DNA of 64,000 bases, taken from positions 1,455,001 through 1,519,000 of the forward strand of contig CP039459.1 of NCBI GenBank assembly GCA_004843165.1, in the 5' to 3' direction. The translations under genes and the position numbers were made by a program. Positions 28,899 to 38,141 of this stretch are shown piece after piece. This stretch comes from Acetobacteraceae bacterium (GTDB lineage: Bacteria > Pseudomonadota > Alphaproteobacteria > Acetobacterales > Acetobacteraceae). Each line of letters begins with the position of its first letter. Within the stretch, counting starts at the first letter, position 1. A model generated the notes under the pieces. That model had not been told where the DNA came from. It did not search any database and was given only the letters and a program-made list of their open reading frames with translations.

Positions 28899-31706
28899 TG
28901 CGTGCTTTATTGTTGGTGATTTTGCTTTTATTTTTGTTTGAGGTGCAGGTCCCAAAGTAATTCGTGCAAGATTGTCTGGTTGAATCCAACGCTGAAAAGC
29001 TTTTTGAACCTGCTCTGCCTGCATATTTTCAATAGCTTTCATGGTTTCATTCGGCGTTTCCGGCGGCAGGTTAAGTGCTTCCAGAGTCATCCAAAGACTT
29101 GCAAGGCCAGAAAAACTTGCCCGTCCGATAAGCGCAGAGCGCAGGAGGGAATCTTTGGCAAGTGCCATTTCCTGCTCTGTTGGCGGTGCCTCTTGGAGTT
29201 GTTTTAGGTCCTTCACAGCCAATTTTTCAGCATTTAGAGCCTTTTCAGGATCAGAACCAAATCCAATTTCAAAACCCGTACGGGTGCGAGAATATTGAAT
29301 GCCACTGCCGGCACTGTAGGCAAAGCCTGATTTGACCCGTAGATCTTTCATAAGGCGGGATGAAAAACCGCCTGCACCTAGGATTTGATTACCAACGGCA
29401 AGCGCATGGCGATCAGGATCACGGACATCTATTTGAAGATTCTCAACAAGTTTGACTTCATCTTGTGAGCGTCCAGGGTCGAGAATTCTCGTTTGGGACT
29501 TTTTGTTGGCAGGAAGATGGGGAAGATCAAGTTTTGGTGTTTCTCCCTGTTTCTGCCACCCTCCAAAATTCTTGAGAATTTCTTGATAAGCTTCTTCTGG
29601 CTGAATATTGCCAATGACAAAAATGGTTGTCAGATCTGGCCGGTAGGCTTTTTGGTATAAATTTTTGACATTTTGAAGTTTAAGTTGACGGATTGTCTCA
29701 GCTGTTGCTTCTCGGAGGGTTGGGTCATTTGTCGGAACCAAAGCTTTCCGGATAGCACGGTTGAAATGATAGGCGGGCGAGGTCATTTCTCCTTTTCTGG
29801 CCTCTGCCATCTCAGAACGTGTTTTTGTAAACCCTTCTGCTGGAAAGGCTGGTGTGAGTTCATGCTCTGCTAAGAGAGAGAGTGAGGTAGAAAAATCAGG
29901 TTTCCGGACAGAAAGGCTAAAATGACTCCCTGCGCTTTCACTCGCACAAAGACTATCGAAAGCTGCGGCAAGGGCTTTTTGGTTATGTTTGGTAGAGCCA
30001 TAGAGGAAAAGTGCATCCGTAAGGTCAGAAACCCCTTCTTGCCCTTTAGGGTCTTGTAGCGCAGCATTCTGACGAATTTCACCAAAAAGTTCAATCGTGT
30101 TACTGACAGTTTCTGGCTGAACTAAAAGTTGTAAGCCGTTTGGCAGAATGTAGCTTTTCGGCGGGACGATTGGGGTAGGCGCATGGGCATGTCCCAAAGC
30201 TTTTTCAGCCCATTCAGGGAGGGTAACATTTTCCCCATTATCCGAGAGAAGATTTTCAGTACCGCCAAAGCCTTGAGCTGCAATCGCATGGCCTTTATCA
30301 GAGGGACGTAAAGAGGCGCTGATAACATTTGTATTTAAAAGCCATTTACGGAGAAGAGCATCTACGTCTTTCTTCGTAACCTTATCAAAGGCTTTGGAAA
30401 GCGTTTTTGGACTGTTGAGATGTTGAATTGCTAAAGCTTCTGACCAGCTCTCTGCCAGTCCGGAGATTGAATTGGCCTTAAAAGCAAGATTGGCAATCTC
30501 ATTTTTTTTCGCCGCAGTAATAAGTTTCTCTGGAATGCCGTTTTGTCGATATTGATTTAGAATATTGGAGAGTTTTCGTTTGAAAACATCTCTTGGCTGT
30601 CCTTTAGGATATGCAATAAAGGCAAGTCCCATGCCGCCTTGCGCTTCAGCTTGGTAAGAAAAACCTGCTTCCAAAGCTTCCCCTGCGGGAACGAGTGCAA
30701 AGAGATTTCCCCGTTCACTGGCAAGGGTATCGGCAAGAATTTGTGCCGTTGCGTAATCAGGATCACGCATGCCGGGCATACGCCAGGCTTGAATTTCGAA
30801 AGAAACAGGATAGTCTGTTGGCAAAACAATATCTTGCTGTTTGACAGTACCCGGAATGATTTCTGGACTATCAGGCAAACGTTTTGGTGCGATCTTACCA
30901 AAATATTTTTTGACGAGTTCTAAAGTTTTTTTGGGGTCAACATCACCGGCAATCACTAAAATTGCATTATTTGGGGCATACCACGTATTATAAAATGCAT
31001 GTAAATCTTCGGCCGTCGTTTTATCAAAAGAGGTGCGATCCCCTAAAGCATCTCGTTCATAAGGGGTATTTTTAAAGAGGATAGCACGTAATTGGGTAAG
31101 ATAGCGGTAGGCAGGATTAGAAAGATCTCTCGAAACCTCTTGTTCAATCGCTCCTTTTTCATGCGCCCATTCTTTAGGATCTAAAGTGATCTCCTGCATA
31201 CGGTCGGCTTCTATTTTTAATAGAATTTCAAGATTTTCTGCTGGTGCTTCGAAATAATACTGCGTGACGTCTGAAGTTGTGTCGGCATTATTGTGATTGC
31301 CAAGCCGAGAACTGATCGAAGCCAGTTGAGAGCGACTAATGTTAGGCGTGCCGTTAAACATCATATGTTCTAAGGCATGGGCATTTCCTGGAAAATTTTT
31401 GGGTGCATTTGCAGAGCCAACGGAATAATTTACCATCGTTTGGACAACGGGCGCTAATGGATCTTTGATGATCGCAACCTGAAGGCCATTTGAAAGCGTA
31501 TAGCGTAGCGCCGGGGCTCTTGTTTCGGTAAAGCTGGGAGCGTCTTCTCGTGGCGTGTCGGACTTTGCTGCAGGAGGCGCCGTTTTTGTTTCAGGCGTTG
31601 CTTGCGCAAGGGAAGTATTTATATAGAAAATACTGCTTAAGATTGTTGCGGAAAGCAAGAGAGCGTTTTTTTTTGCAAAATGCAGAGGGGAAGTAGGGGC
31701 GGTCAT
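28896..31706 (-). CDS. M16 family zinc metalloprotease, two-domain (PqqL-like)
   Basis: The 936-residue protein has a signal peptide (cleavage near LAQA, residue 36). The first M16 domain has the inverted zinc motif HALEH (H110, E113, H114) with the distal Glu in EKGAIEQEV. A second M16 domain starts around residue 520 and lacks the HxxEH motif, as in pitrilysin-type proteins where it is structural. Two-subunit M16 proteases are usually encoded as separate genes in alphaproteobacteria; here both halves are one chain. It probably degrades peptides in the periplasm. It is transcribed alone, divergently from the next gene. Confidence 0.93.
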   Translation of the reverse strand: MTAPTSPLHFAKKNALLLSATILSSIFYINTSLAQATPETKTAPPAAKSDTPREDAPSFTETRAPALRYTLSNGLQVAIIKDPLAPVVQTMVNYSVGSANAPKNFPGNAHALEHMMFNGTPNISRSQLASISSRLGNHNNADTTSDVTQYYFEAPAENLEILLKIEADRMQEITLDPKEWAHEKGAIEQEVSRDLSNPAYRYLTQLRAILFKNTPYERDALGDRTSFDKTTAEDLHAFYNTWYAPNNAILVIAGDVDPKKTLELVKKYFGKIAPKRLPDSPEIIPGTVKQQDIVLPTDYPVSFEIQAWRMPGMRDPDYATAQILADTLASERGNLFALVPAGEALEAGFSYQAEAQGGMGLAFIAYPKGQPRDVFKRKLSNILNQYRQNGIPEKLITAAKKNEIANLAFKANSISGLAESWSEALAIQHLNSPKTLSKAFDKVTKKDVDALLRKWLLNTNVISASLRPSDKGHAIAAQGFGGTENLLSDNGENVTLPEWAEKALGHAHAPTPIVPPKSYILPNGLQLLVQPETVSNTIELFGEIRQNAALQDPKGQEGVSDLTDALFLYGSTKHNQKALAAAFDSLCASESAGSHFSLSVRKPDFSTSLSLLAEHELTPAFPAEGFTKTRSEMAEARKGEMTSPAYHFNRAIRKALVPTNDPTLREATAETIRQLKLQNVKNLYQKAYRPDLTTIFVIGNIQPEEAYQEILKNFGGWQKQGETPKLDLPHLPANKKSQTRILDPGRSQDEVKLVENLQIDVRDPDRHALAVGNQILGAGGFSSRLMKDLRVKSGFAYSAGSGIQYSRTRTGFEIGFGSDPEKALNAEKLAVKDLKQLQEAPPTEQEMALAKDSLLRSALIGRASFSGLASLWMTLEALNLPPETPNETMKAIENMQAEQVQKAFQRWIQPDNLARITLGPAPQTKIKAKSPTIKHA

Positions 31707-31811
31707 GATGGTGAGAAGAACTTTTCTTGCCGTTTGAACAAAATACAGAATTATTTAAAATTATACTGGTAGGGTTATTTTAACTCAAGAGAATGAGAGC
31801 AAAGCGGAAAT

Positions 31812-32321
31812 ATGGATTTAGTAGGATTTGCACATAAGGTTGATGATGCTTTAATTGATCGGGTTTTTCAGCCTGTTTTGGATTTGCTTTGGGCAGGAAA
31901 GTCGCCTTGGCGGCTCGGACTGAATTTTCAGCTTGGTTCTTTGGTTTTTTTGGGTTTCTCTCTTTTTATTCCGATTTTAAAAGGTCAAGGCAGTCTGGGC
32001 TTTAATCTTTCACAAGCTGTGGGATTGGCCGCTGGTATCATTTTATTTTTAGGCTTTTCCCGTATGCATATTGTAGAGCGGGCGGGGATGGGGAATCCAA
32101 TGCGTCCTGCCTTATTTAGTTATCGTCTTCTTGTTTTGGCTTTTTCTTTTTATGATATTTTTTCCATGATGCGGGAATATGGCCCTTTGGCGCTACCAAA
32201 AGATTTGGCTTCGTTGAGTGATATTGTTTTCACCATTGGCCTTTATGTCATGGCCTGCCGTACAGCTCCGCCTAGAAATCGCAAGCAGGTGACTTCTTAT
32301 GCGTGGCAGCAAAATTTTTAA
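31812..32321 (+). CDS. Small integral membrane protein of unknown function
   Basis: I do not recognise this 169-residue protein. It has an amphipathic N-terminus (DDALIDRVFQPVLDLLW) and about four hydrophobic segments (around residues 40-58, 66-82, 100-118 and 136-150), with charged links such as RMHIVERAG. The C-terminus is polar and basic. It is not clearly in an operon with lldD, which starts 103 bases later. Confidence 0.75.
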   Translation: MDLVGFAHKVDDALIDRVFQPVLDLLWAGKSPWRLGLNFQLGSLVFLGFSLFIPILKGQGSLGFNLSQAVGLAAGIILFLGFSRMHIVERAGMGNPMRPALFSYRLLVLAFSFYDIFSMMREYGPLALPKDLASLSDIVFTIGLYVMACRTAPPRNRKQVTSYAWQQNF

Positions 32322-32424
32322 ATTCTTAAGGAGCGCTTTTTCTTTTGTTTTTAGAAAACAAAGTTTCTAAAGTTTCCTAGGATATTTAAGTATCTAAGAT
32401 GCTCTCTGGGATCATAAGCGAAGG

Positions 32425-33576
32425 ATGAAAATGATGGTTATCTCCTCTCCAAGAGATTACGAAAAAACGGCTAAAAAGCGTCTTCCTCCCTTTTTATATG
32501 CGTATATTGCTGGAGGAGCCGGGGAAGAAGTTACCTTAAAAAATAATCAAAAAGATTTAGCACAGATTGCTTTTCGTCAAAGGATTCTAAGTGAAGCGGG
32601 AGAGATTGATCTTTCGACAAATCTTTGGGATCAAAAACTATCAATGCCGCTGATTTTAGCGCCTGTTGGATTAACAGGCATGTATGCACGTTATGGCGAA
32701 GTGGCGGCAGCAAGGGCAGCTAAAGCTAAGAATATCCCTTTTACCCTTTCAACCGTTGGGGTTTCGCCAGTTGCGCAATTGGCGCATAAAGTCGGCTCAG
32801 ATCATTTATGGTTTCAGCTTTATGTTCTAAAAGACCGTGCCTTTATGAAGGACGTTTTGGAAAGAGCTTGGAATGCTGGGATTCGTACCTTGGTTTTTAC
32901 GGTTGATATGCCCATTCCGGGAGCCCGTTATCGGGATCGTCATTCAGGTCTGGAAGGGCCATTTGCATCTTCTAAGCGTATTTTTCAGGCGATGACACAT
33001 TGGGGTTGGTCTTTTCCTGTGGGACTTTTCGGCCGTCCGCATGATTTGGGAAATATTTCTACCTATATGGGAAAACGTGTCGGGCTGATGGATTATATGG
33101 GATATCTCAGTCAAAATTTTGATCCCTCAATCGGTTGGAAAGATTTAGAATGGATACGCCAATTTTGGAAAGGAAAAATGATTCTCAAAGGCATTTTGGA
33201 TAAGGAAGATGCTAAAGAGGCCGTACGTTTCGGAGCGGATGGAATCGTTGTTTCCAATCATGGCGGACGTCAGTTAGACGGCGCCATTTCGACCAGCAGC
33301 GCTTTGCCCATTATTGCAGATAGCGTAAAGGGACAAATTAAAATTTTGGTGGATTCCGGTATTCGCTCAGGGCTAGATGTCATGCGTATGCTGGCACTTG
33401 GTGCAGATGCGGCAATGATTGGCAGATCTTATATTTATGCTTTGGCAAGTGGTGGTGAAAAAGCGGTTGTTAATCTTTTAAATCTTTATGAGCGTGAAAT
33501 GCGGATTTGCATGACCTTAACGGGGGCCCGTGACATTGCTAGTTTGACGCCGGAGCGTTTGGTTAGGGACTTCTGA
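32425..33576 (+). CDS. lldD: FMN-dependent L-lactate dehydrogenase (alpha-hydroxy-acid dehydrogenase)
   Basis: This 383-residue protein is of the FMN alpha-hydroxy-acid oxidase family: FxxRxL near the start, [11 protein letters not shown] for flavin binding, [11 protein letters not shown], the catalytic His and Arg in [11 protein letters not shown], and [25 protein letters not shown] at the phosphate site. The length and the hydrophobic central loop fit the quinone-linked membrane-associated LldD group rather than soluble lactate oxidases, and lactate use is common in acetic acid bacteria. Other 2-hydroxy acids such as mandelate cannot be excluded. A strong terminator follows. Confidence 0.9.
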   Translation: MKMMVISSPRDYEKTAKKRLPPFLYAYIAGGAGEEVTLKNNQKDLAQIAFRQRILSEAGEIDLSTNLWDQKLSMPLILAPVGLTGMYARYGEVAAARAAKAKNIPFTLSTVGVSPVAQLAHKVGSDHLWFQLYVLKDRAFMKDVLERAWNAGIRTLVFTVDMPIPGARYRDRHSGLEGPFASSKRIFQAMTHWGWSFPVGLFGRPHDLGNISTYMGKRVGLMDYMGYLSQNFDPSIGWKDLEWIRQFWKGKMILKGILDKEDAKEAVRFGADGIVVSNHGGRQLDGAISTSSALPIIADSVKGQIKILVDSGIRSGLDVMRMLALGADAAMIGRSYIYALASGGEKAVVNLLNLYEREMRICMTLTGARDIASLTPERLVRDF

Positions 33577-33586
33577 ATAAAGAAAT

Positions 33587-33626
33587 AAAGGCAGGCTGAA
33601 AAAACGCAGCCTGCCTTTATAATTTT
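33587..33626. terminator. Bidirectional terminator lldD / metI
   Basis: aaaggcaggct at 33587-33597 pairs with agcctgccttt at 33608-33618, followed by a T-rich run; lldD and metI converge here. Confidence 0.9.
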
Positions 33627-33633
33627 TTTTGGA

Positions 33634-34284
33634 TTAGTGCCGTAATTTTTTGGCTAGCCAATTGCCAGCCCATTGAATAAGGCAAACCATAAGGATCAGA
33701 ACGGCAACGACCCAAAGCATGACCGTTGTATTAAAACGCTGATAGCCGTAACGAATAGCAAGATCTCCCAAGCCACCCGCACCGATTGTCCCTGCAATTG
33801 CAGAAGCACCGACCATGGTGATAAGGGTGACGGTTAAACCAGAGATCAAAGAGGGAAGTGCCTCTGGAATAATGACTTGCCGGATAATGGTCAGCCGTGT
33901 GCCGCCGATTGCACGGACAGCCTCAATCAGACCTGTATCAACTTCTGCCATGGAGACTTCTGCAATACGTGCAAAATAGGGGATCGCTGCAATGGAGAGC
34001 GGTACGATTGCAGCTTCTGTTCCCAAAGAGGTTCCTGCAATGAAACGTGTTGTCGGAATGAGAATGACCAGCAAAACAATAAAAGGTACCGCACGGACAG
34101 CGTCTACAAAAAGCTCAACAATCCGAGGAATGACTGGCAATTTCCAGAGTTTTGCCGGCCCTGTTCCAATGAGGAAAAGGGCAATAGGCCCACCAATCAG
34201 CACAGCAATTAAGGTTGAGGCAAAAACCATTTCCAATGTTTGGAGTGTACCGATCCAAATTAGATGCATAATTATTGGTGACAT
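33634..34284 (-). CDS. metI: Methionine ABC transporter permease MetI
   Basis: A 216-residue polytopic protein with five hydrophobic helices and the permease EAA-type loop (EAVRAIGGTRLTIIRQVIIPEALPS). The N-terminus MSPIIMHLIWIGTLQTLEMVF aligns with MetI. The ATG at 34284 is preferred over one at 34290 because an AGGA lies six bases upstream of it. It overlaps the end of metN, so translation is coupled. With MetN and MetQ it imports methionine. Confidence 0.94.
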   Translation of the reverse strand: MSPIIMHLIWIGTLQTLEMVFASTLIAVLIGGPIALFLIGTGPAKLWKLPVIPRIVELFVDAVRAVPFIVLLVILIPTTRFIAGTSLGTEAAIVPLSIAAIPYFARIAEVSMAEVDTGLIEAVRAIGGTRLTIIRQVIIPEALPSLISGLTVTLITMVGASAIAGTIGAGGLGDLAIRYGYQRFNTTVMLWVVAVLILMVCLIQWAGNWLAKKLRH

Positions 34285-35345
34285 AACCATCCTAACAACC
34301 GAAAAGCTTGGGCTTTTTGGTTAATCCATTCAATGGCCTCGTCACATCTTTCGCCGGAGAGACTTACCAAAATATCGCAAGCAGACTGTCCGCCAATTTC
34401 ATTTACACCGCCCTGTAATAATCTTGTCTGAACATTAAACTTAAGGGCAAGTTCAGAAAAGAGCGGGGCGGTTACATGGTTACCTTCGAGATAAATGCGG
34501 GCAACGGCTTCATGACATGCCGAGGATCTATTGGGTTGGAGCAATTTTACAAAAGATTCCGGCAGTTGCGGTTGAATTTCTGCGAGAAGCGGTTTGAGTG
34601 CAGGATGTTCTGGTTCGTGACGAACGAAATGGCTGAGATTACAATCTTCAATCAGATGCCCTTTGTCCAGGACAAGAATGCGTTTCGCAAAGCGTTTCAC
34701 CACTTCCATTTCATGTGTGATAAGGACAATGGTGAGGCCAAGTTCTTTGTTAATATCACGCAGTAAATTTAAGATGGAAGCCGTTGATTCAGGATCAAGG
34801 GCAGAGGTTGCTTCATCTGAAAGCAAAATATCAGGATTGGTTGCTAAAGCACGCGCAATTCCAACTCTTTGCTTTTGCCCTCCAGAAAGCTGGTGTGGAT
34901 ATTTCTTTTCGAGCCCTGCCAGCCCAACCAGTTTGACAAGCTCTTGAACGCGTTGAGAAATCTCAGAGCGTGATTTGCCCGCAATTTGAAGCGGCAGGGC
35001 AATATTACCCGTTACAGTGCGAGAAGTCAGAAGATTGAAATGCTGGAAAACAAGTCCAATTTTACGGCGAATTTTGACAAGACCAGATTCTGGCAATTTT
35101 ACAATATTGGTGCCATTAATAATAATCTCGCCAGCCCCCGGACGCTCAAGAGCGCATAAGCAACGAATGAGCGTTGATTTTCCGGCACCGGAACGCCCGA
35201 TTAAGCCGACAATTTCGCCTGATTTGACAGAAAAATTAACATCATTAAGTGCCGGCTGCCCATTAAACCAATGTGAGAGATGTTTAATCTCCAACAAAGA
35301 TTTATGGTCTTCGGCACTGCGAATAGCAGTGGCGTAATGGTTCAT
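34272..35345 (-). CDS. metN: Methionine ABC transporter ATP-binding protein MetN
   Basis: The 357-residue ATPase has Walker A GRSGAGKST, Q-loop VFQHFNLL, signature LSGGQKQRVGIARAL and Walker B ILLSDEATSALD, followed from about residue 265 by a C-terminal NIL domain (ligand-sensing ACT-like fold) that in MetN causes feedback inhibition by methionine. The ATG overlaps the metQ stop as ATGA, and the end overlaps metI. Confidence 0.96.
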   Translation of the reverse strand: MNHYATAIRSAEDHKSLLEIKHLSHWFNGQPALNDVNFSVKSGEIVGLIGRSGAGKSTLIRCLCALERPGAGEIIINGTNIVKLPESGLVKIRRKIGLVFQHFNLLTSRTVTGNIALPLQIAGKSRSEISQRVQELVKLVGLAGLEKKYPHQLSGGQKQRVGIARALATNPDILLSDEATSALDPESTASILNLLRDINKELGLTIVLITHEMEVVKRFAKRILVLDKGHLIEDCNLSHFVRHEPEHPALKPLLAEIQPQLPESFVKLLQPNRSSACHEAVARIYLEGNHVTAPLFSELALKFNVQTRLLQGGVNEIGGQSACDILVSLSGERCDEAIEWINQKAQAFRLLGWLCHQ

Positions 35346-36211
35346 GAGGAAAAGGCCGGAACCGTTACGTCATGGTAAGCAGAGCGGATCGCAGCGGCCA
35401 CATTTGGCTGCTGAAAAGATTGCACAAGAATTTTTACCCAAGGTTTTTTTAGATCACTGTCATTGACGGCGATGAAATTAACATAAGGGTTATCTTTGAG
35501 ATCTTCTGCACCGATACGGGATTTGGCAATATCAATACCGGCTTTACGTGCCCAGTCCGTATTGACAACAGCCGCTGAAAGATCAGGTAAAGAGCGCCCG
35601 ACAATTCCCGCATCTAATTCTTTGATTGTGATATTTTTGGGATTTTCAATAATATCCAAAGATGTTGGGTAAGTGCCAGAATTTGGTGCAATTTTGAGGA
35701 CACCTAATTTTTCTAAAAGATGCAGAGCCCGCCCTTCGTTTGAAGGGTCATTTGGCACACCGATGACGGCATTTTTAGGTAAATCCTGTGCCGTTTTATA
35801 TTTAGTGGAATAAAGACCAATCGGTTGGAAATAAGTATCGCCAACACGGGTGATATTGAAATGTTGATTTTGTCTCTGCGCTTCCAGATAGGGTTGGTGC
35901 TGGAAAGCATTGGCATCAAGATCATGTTCTGCCAGTGCGATATTGGGCGCCGTATAGTCGGAAAAAGATGTCACTTTGATGGTGAGGTTTGCCTTTGTAG
36001 CGTTTTCTTGAACAACACGCCACACATCTTCATCTTCTCCAGAGATAATGCCGACTTTAATCGTTTTTGCTTGAGGAAGTGTTAAAAGTTCTGGGGAGGC
36101 TTTTTTATCTTGCGCAAAAGCGGGGCTGTTTAACATCACAGCGCACCCACATAGAGCAAGGGCTGCCGCCGAAATAGTACGAAAGAAGTCACGGCGCAGG
36201 ATGCTAGTCAT
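35342..36211 (-). CDS. metQ: Methionine-binding protein MetQ (NlpA family)
   Basis: The 289-residue solute-binding protein has NlpA motifs: IKVGIISGEDEDVWRVV, NAFQHQPYLE, IGVPNDPSNEGRAL and a C-terminal NFIAVND. The N-terminus begins with RRDFF, a twin-arginine-like pattern, a hydrophobic helix with LCGC that could be a lipobox, and a second possible cleavage site at AFAQ; so lipoprotein, Tat or Sec export are all possible. It is the first gene of metQ-metN-metI, an order different from the more usual metN-metI-metQ. Confidence 0.93.
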   Translation of the reverse strand: MTSILRRDFFRTISAAALALCGCAVMLNSPAFAQDKKASPELLTLPQAKTIKVGIISGEDEDVWRVVQENATKANLTIKVTSFSDYTAPNIALAEHDLDANAFQHQPYLEAQRQNQHFNITRVGDTYFQPIGLYSTKYKTAQDLPKNAVIGVPNDPSNEGRALHLLEKLGVLKIAPNSGTYPTSLDIIENPKNITIKELDAGIVGRSLPDLSAAVVNTDWARKAGIDIAKSRIGAEDLKDNPYVNFIAVNDSDLKKPWVKILVQSFQQPNVAAAIRSAYHDVTVPAFSS

Positions 36212-36457
36212 AAGGTAACCTTTTATAGAATGATAAGGGACTTATTAACGCATATGTATAAAATACGCATTAATGAATTATCTTCTCTAATTTAAGCAGG
36301 ATTTTGGAAATTTTAAAAGAGCTATAAGAAAGGCAACACTCTAAAGGCTCATTCCAAGGGCATTTCCTGTAAAATGCTTTATTCCGCTTCTTGTAGATTT
36401 TTAGAATTTATGGCAGAGTTCAAGAGCTTATTAAATATTTTTAGGACTCTCCTTCTA

Positions 36458-36568
36458 ATGTCACAGGTTATTCTTTCCGCTCTGAAGACAGGCACTGTAA
36501 CAGGTACAATTATACCTATTACAGGTGGTGCTGTATGGGAGAGAAAGCCGTTCGATATGAAGATTTGA
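36458..36568 (+). CDS. Possible leader peptide (36 residues, Thr/Ile-rich)
   Basis: From ATG 36458 the frame encodes a 36-residue peptide with Thr at positions 11, 13, 15, 17 and 22 and Ile at 18, 19 and 21, concentrated just where an RNA hairpin forms. It ends 42 bases before a terminator and 107 before an amino-acid permease gene. This resembles attenuation leaders such as thrL. A weak AGGA lies 11 bases upstream; an upstream in-frame ATG (36374) would extend it. It could instead be a small protein of other function or chance. Confidence 0.4.
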   Translation: MSQVILSALKTGTVTGTIIPITGGAVWERKPFDMKI

Positions 36569-36609
36569 AAATTCGAAGAGTCATTTCAAAAACAGCTTAG
36601 AACTTCTCT

Positions 36610-36646
36610 CCCGTCCTTTTGAAAGAAAAGACGGGTTTTTTATTAT
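36610..36646 (+). terminator. Terminator or attenuator ahead of the permease genes
   Basis: cccgtcctttt at 36610-36620 pairs with aaaagacggg at 36626-36635 (one bulged C), followed by six T. It sits inside the presumed leader of the permease operon, not after a conventional gene. Confidence 0.75.
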
Positions 36647-36674
36647 TTAAAGAATCAATTTAAGGATTGCATTG

Positions 36675-38099
36675 ATGGCCCAAATATCGAAAGCGGAAGC
36701 TCACTCTTCCAAAAAGAAGGGGATAGGCCCTTTACAGCTTATTGCGCTTGGGGTCGGCACATCTTTAGGATCAGGTTTATTCGCCGTCAGCGGTATTGCC
36801 GCAGGGCAGAATAGTGGCCCGGCTGTTTCTATCAGCTTCATATTGGGAGCGATTGCCTGCGCACTTGTTGGACTTTGCTATGCAGAATTATCAACAATGT
36901 TTCCAAAAGCCGCAGGGGCTTCTTACGCCTATATTTCAGCAGCGCTTGGGGAATGTCCCGCTTGGCTTATGACTTGGTGCCTTGTTTCTTCTTATATTCT
37001 TTCGATCTCAATTGTTTCGGTGAGTTGGAGCGGCTATCTCAGCGCTTTTTTAGCCAAATGGCATTTTTATATTTCACCGCAGATTTTAGAGCCTTTAGGA
37101 ACGACTTTGACGCTTTCGAATGGTAGTCATGTGCTTGCTTATGGTGTCTGGCCTGGAATTCTTCTGATTTCCTTCGTCACGCTTCTCTTAAGCGTCGGAA
37201 CAAAGGAATCTATTGGCTGGAATAGTTTTTTTGTCACCTTAAAAGTTGCTGTCGTCCTTTTATTTGTTATTTGCGCACTGCCTTTCATCTCGATGGCGCA
37301 TTATACACCTTATATTCCGGCAAATCAGGGGCAGTTTGGACATTTTGGCTGGAGCGGTGTCATTTCTGGTGCCGTTTTGGTTTTCTTTTCTTATTTAGGA
37401 TTTGATGTTGTGGCTTCTGCTGGGGTGGAGGCACGTAATCCGCAGCGTGATTTACCGATTGGGATTTTAGGGGCGTTGACCACTTGTGCTGTCTTAGCCG
37501 TTGGTTTTTCGGGTTGTTTGGTTGGTATTGTGCCTTATTTAGATCTCGGCCATGATACAAGTCCACTTGCAACGGCAATGGCACATCTTCAAATGCCTTT
37601 TGTTGCGGAATTTCTCAATATTTGCATTCTTTTAGGGTTTAGTGCGGGACTTTATGGGATTATTTTCGGGCAAAGCCGTGTGCTCGCCTATATTGCGGAA
37701 GATGGGCTTTTGCCGCAGATTTTTGCGAAAAAGAACAAACGCCAAGCCCCGTGGGTTTCCATTTTGTTTCTCTCTTTGATCGGCGCTGTGCTTGCGATCT
37801 TTATCCCTGTAAAACTTTTGGGCGGCGTAGCTTCTCTCTCGGTTTTATTAACCTTTTCAAGTGTTTGCCTTTCCTTAATTTTACTCCGTATTCGCCGCCC
37901 GGAAGCGATTAGAACTTTTCAGGTTCCTTTTGGAAAATGGCTTATTCCCGGTGGTGGCATTGTCGTTTGCGGTGTTGGACTTGTAACGGTAGAGCCAAAA
38001 TGCTGGATTTATTTGGGGGTTTGGTTGCTTGCAGGTGAGGCAATTTACCTTTTGTACGGGCGTAAGCATAGCCGTGCCCGCTGTCCAGAAACTCTTTAA
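36675..38099 (+). CDS. APC-family amino-acid permease (CAT-like)
   Basis: The 474-residue transporter has about 12 membrane helices. The first helix has GVGTSLGSGLFAVSG, the substrate-binding unwound motif of APC transporters, followed by LCYAELSTMFPKAAGASYAY. The sequence resembles the cationic amino-acid transporter (CAT/YhdG) group; the substrate cannot be told. ATG 36675 has AAGGA eight bases upstream; the TTG one codon earlier is not needed. The adjoining gene is a paralogue. A Thr/Ile-rich leader upstream may hint at regulation by those amino acids. Confidence 0.92.
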   Translation: MAQISKAEAHSSKKKGIGPLQLIALGVGTSLGSGLFAVSGIAAGQNSGPAVSISFILGAIACALVGLCYAELSTMFPKAAGASYAYISAALGECPAWLMTWCLVSSYILSISIVSVSWSGYLSAFLAKWHFYISPQILEPLGTTLTLSNGSHVLAYGVWPGILLISFVTLLLSVGTKESIGWNSFFVTLKVAVVLLFVICALPFISMAHYTPYIPANQGQFGHFGWSGVISGAVLVFFSYLGFDVVASAGVEARNPQRDLPIGILGALTTCAVLAVGFSGCLVGIVPYLDLGHDTSPLATAMAHLQMPFVAEFLNICILLGFSAGLYGIIFGQSRVLAYIAEDGLLPQIFAKKNKRQAPWVSILFLSLIGAVLAIFIPVKLLGGVASLSVLLTFSSVCLSLILLRIRRPEAIRTFQVPFGKWLIPGGGIVVCGVGLVTVEPKCWIYLGVWLLAGEAIYLLYGRKHSRARCPETL

Positions 38100-38141
38100 A
38101 GCGTAATGAAAAATGAGAATTTTTAAGGATATTTATATTTT

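Larger units (their letters stand above)
36212..36674. promoter_or_regulatory. Divergent regulatory region between metQ and the amino-acid permeases
   Basis: These 463 bases hold three things. Near metQ there is a 12-bp dyad (36244-36255 with 36263-36274). On the plus strand there is a short Thr/Ile-rich reading frame (36458-36568) containing an 11-base-arm hairpin (36496-36506 with 36513-36523, one mismatch). A terminator-like hairpin follows (36610-36635 plus T-run), ending 29 bases before the permease ATG. A 9-base complementarity, 36537-36545 with 36604-36612, overlaps the 5' arm of the terminator, as an antiterminator would. No SAM riboswitch that I recognise lies ahead of metQ. Confidence 0.5.

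Noticed and set aside
36212-36400. SAM riboswitch upstream of metQ
   Set aside because: No SAM-I or SAM-II core that I recognise; only a simple dyad is present.
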